A stretch of DNA of 64,000 nt from Myripristis murdjan (taxonomy: Eukaryota > Chordata > Actinopteri > Holocentriformes > Holocentridae): contig NC_043995.1 in assembly GCF_902150065.1 (NCBI RefSeq), positions 7,215,001 to 7,279,000 on the forward strand, read 5' to 3'. The notes under the pieces are model-generated. The model was not told the DNA's origin. It worked only from the letters and a program-made list of their open reading frames with translations, and ran no database searches. How positions within the stretch are numbered: position 1 is the first letter of the stretch; each line of letters starts with the position of its first letter. Made by a program: the position numbers and the translations under genes. Below are positions 62,419 through 64,000 of this stretch, one piece after another.

Positions 62419-64000
62419 GTGAGTATCCAGACCTTTAATAGGACCAGTGGATGATATGATCCTCTCGCAGCATTGTAGCCTGAAATTTTAGTCTCTCACA
62501 CTTCCATTTAGTTTCTCTTGCCATGACAGAGCCCATCCAAAGTAGGCCTGTGACTCACTTTGTGTCCTGACATACTGTTCAAAGGAATGCTGTGCATACC
62601 TTGATGTTATGATTACTGACACTTACCTCAGGTCGACATTTGGAAAAGTGGTTCTGTAGTGCTTTCACCTCCTCATGATAATAATATCTACCACTAGGGG
62701 GCAGGCTCCTCCTATAAATGGAGCTGCATAGTGACTCAGTTACAATATGTGACACCGGTTACAATATTTGGATCAGATGTGGACCTAAATAAGCCATTCC
62801 ACACAAACATCTGAACAACATGGTGAACAAAGATCATAGCATATGCGCCTCATCAGTTCTTTAAATTAAATTAGATACCACTGGTGTTTCTTTACGTTTG
62901 TACCAGTCATCAAGTTCCTCTTGTCTGTGCATAGTCATTGCAGTTTGAAATATCAGAGCTTGCTTTCCTGTTTTCTGAAGAAGCAATTTGTTGTCACTGA
63001 TTTTTATACAGTATGAACCTAGATAGCTAGATAATCCATCACAGGAAGAATGGAGCCTTGATTTCTATGTCAGACTTGCGATTTGTTGTTCTTTTATTTT
63101 ACCTGTGTAAATTACCTATTAAGTTTAGTATTTCAATATCAGTTTGAGCATCATGTTTCTCTGCTTCCTATCAAATCACCCGGCATCCACAGGAGGATTT
63201 AAAAGTCTTTGCCAAGTAGTAATCCATCAAAACATGTTGTTTTATAAACTTTATCGTCTCATAAGTGTCATTTCACTTTGGCCAGGACGGCAGTTTATTT
63301 ATTTATTTTCATTTGATACCATAGTGTTATATTTTAAAAGTCACCAAGAGCAGCAATCATTAAAACAAAACAAAACAACAAACTAAACCATATATTACAT
63401 ATGACATGCATTGTAAAATGATAGGAGGAAAATGTCAAATATGTATAGTAAACCAGCTGTTAATCACTTTAAGGAAACCTTGGGTGTCTGTCAACTCCTT
63501 CAGTTTCAGATTTGCATACTCAGGAGTTTCCACCACATTTTTCCACTTGAGTTTTCTTCCTCCAAGTTTTCCCCTTTTCCACTGTTCCATTCCTGCTCCC
63601 ATAAAACAATGTCCTGTGTGTAGCCACCTGCACAGATAACAGCTTTTAAACACTGTCGTATACAGGTGTGTTGAGGTATTCCCCCCTGTACAGCTGGGCA
63701 ACAGTAAACCACAACTGACAGTGCTAAGTTACTTTGTAAAAGCCTGATCATCTGAACAAAGTTGAACATTGTTAAATGTTGTATGAAGTAGCAGAAACTG
63801 AAGTGCTGACTGGAAGTGCAGGTGTTTGGCTCCAGAGGAATGAGCCACAACAGACAGTGGAAAGGATGTACGTTTAGGGAAGAAAGCCCCACAGGGCTGA
63901 CACTCGTCATTACTGATCACTGATTATAAGACTGGGGAGTGGATGAGGTAGTCATGCATCCAGTTAGTGTCTGTGTGCGTGTGTGTGTGTGTGTGAGAGA
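62419..64000 (+). other. Rest of trmt11 intron 11, no exon found
   Basis: I looked for an exon continuing the TRMT11 reading frame after ...YRPE (expected to resume with one nucleotide completing Glu, then a Tyr/Thr/Glu-rich stretch) and found none. A GT run starts at about 63977 at the right edge. Confidence 0.5.

Overview
This window is vertebrate genomic DNA, almost certainly from a ray-finned fish of the percomorph type. The genes are split into short exons by GT-AG introns and encode recognisable vertebrate proteins. The spacers carry long (CA/GT)n microsatellites and fish-type DNA transposons, SINEs and LINE tails. I found no bacterial-style operon, CRISPR array or phage region.

Layout. 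Six protein genes can be supported. At the left, 5967-9150 (+) is a complete four-exon cmtm8 gene (MARVEL tetraspan protein, 170 aa). Tail-to-tail with it, 12443-10131 (-) is a complete five-coding-exon zg16-like gene (secreted jacalin-type lectin, 173 aa). About 27 kb of repeat-rich spacer follows (14.1-41.7 kb). It holds Tc1/mariner-like and hAT elements, MITEs, a LINE 3' end, SINEs, an ~820 bp palindrome and a ~215 bp GT tract. At the right is a compact cluster: a short NCOA7-like TLDc gene (+, 41869-45766, 278 aa, its own TATA promoter), hint3 (+, 49953-52965, 168 aa), a single-coding-exon abra-like (STARS/costars) gene (-, 55680-55141, 179 aa), and trmt11 (+, 56913 to beyond 62418, cut by the end of the search region).

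Context. From general knowledge, NCOA7, HINT3 and TRMT11 are also neighbours on human 6q22, so the right half is conserved synteny. The abra-like gene between hint3 and trmt11 is not part of that human order. The abra-like and trmt11 genes look head-to-head, and hint3 and abra-like converge with poly(A) signals about 170 bp apart. The cmtm8/zg16 pair is not a human neighbour pair.

Nothing in the window amounts to a new enzymatic system. The most unusual items are the promoter-proximal TLDc gene with no LysM/GRAM exons visible upstream, the large inverted repeat at 26.6-27.4 kb, a nested transposon cluster sharing an inverted ~450-500 bp segment, a 234 bp gapless direct duplication in a cmtm8 intron, and two small membrane-spanning orphan exons. 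Exon boundaries were worked out by eye from reading frame and splice consensus; nothing was searched against a database.
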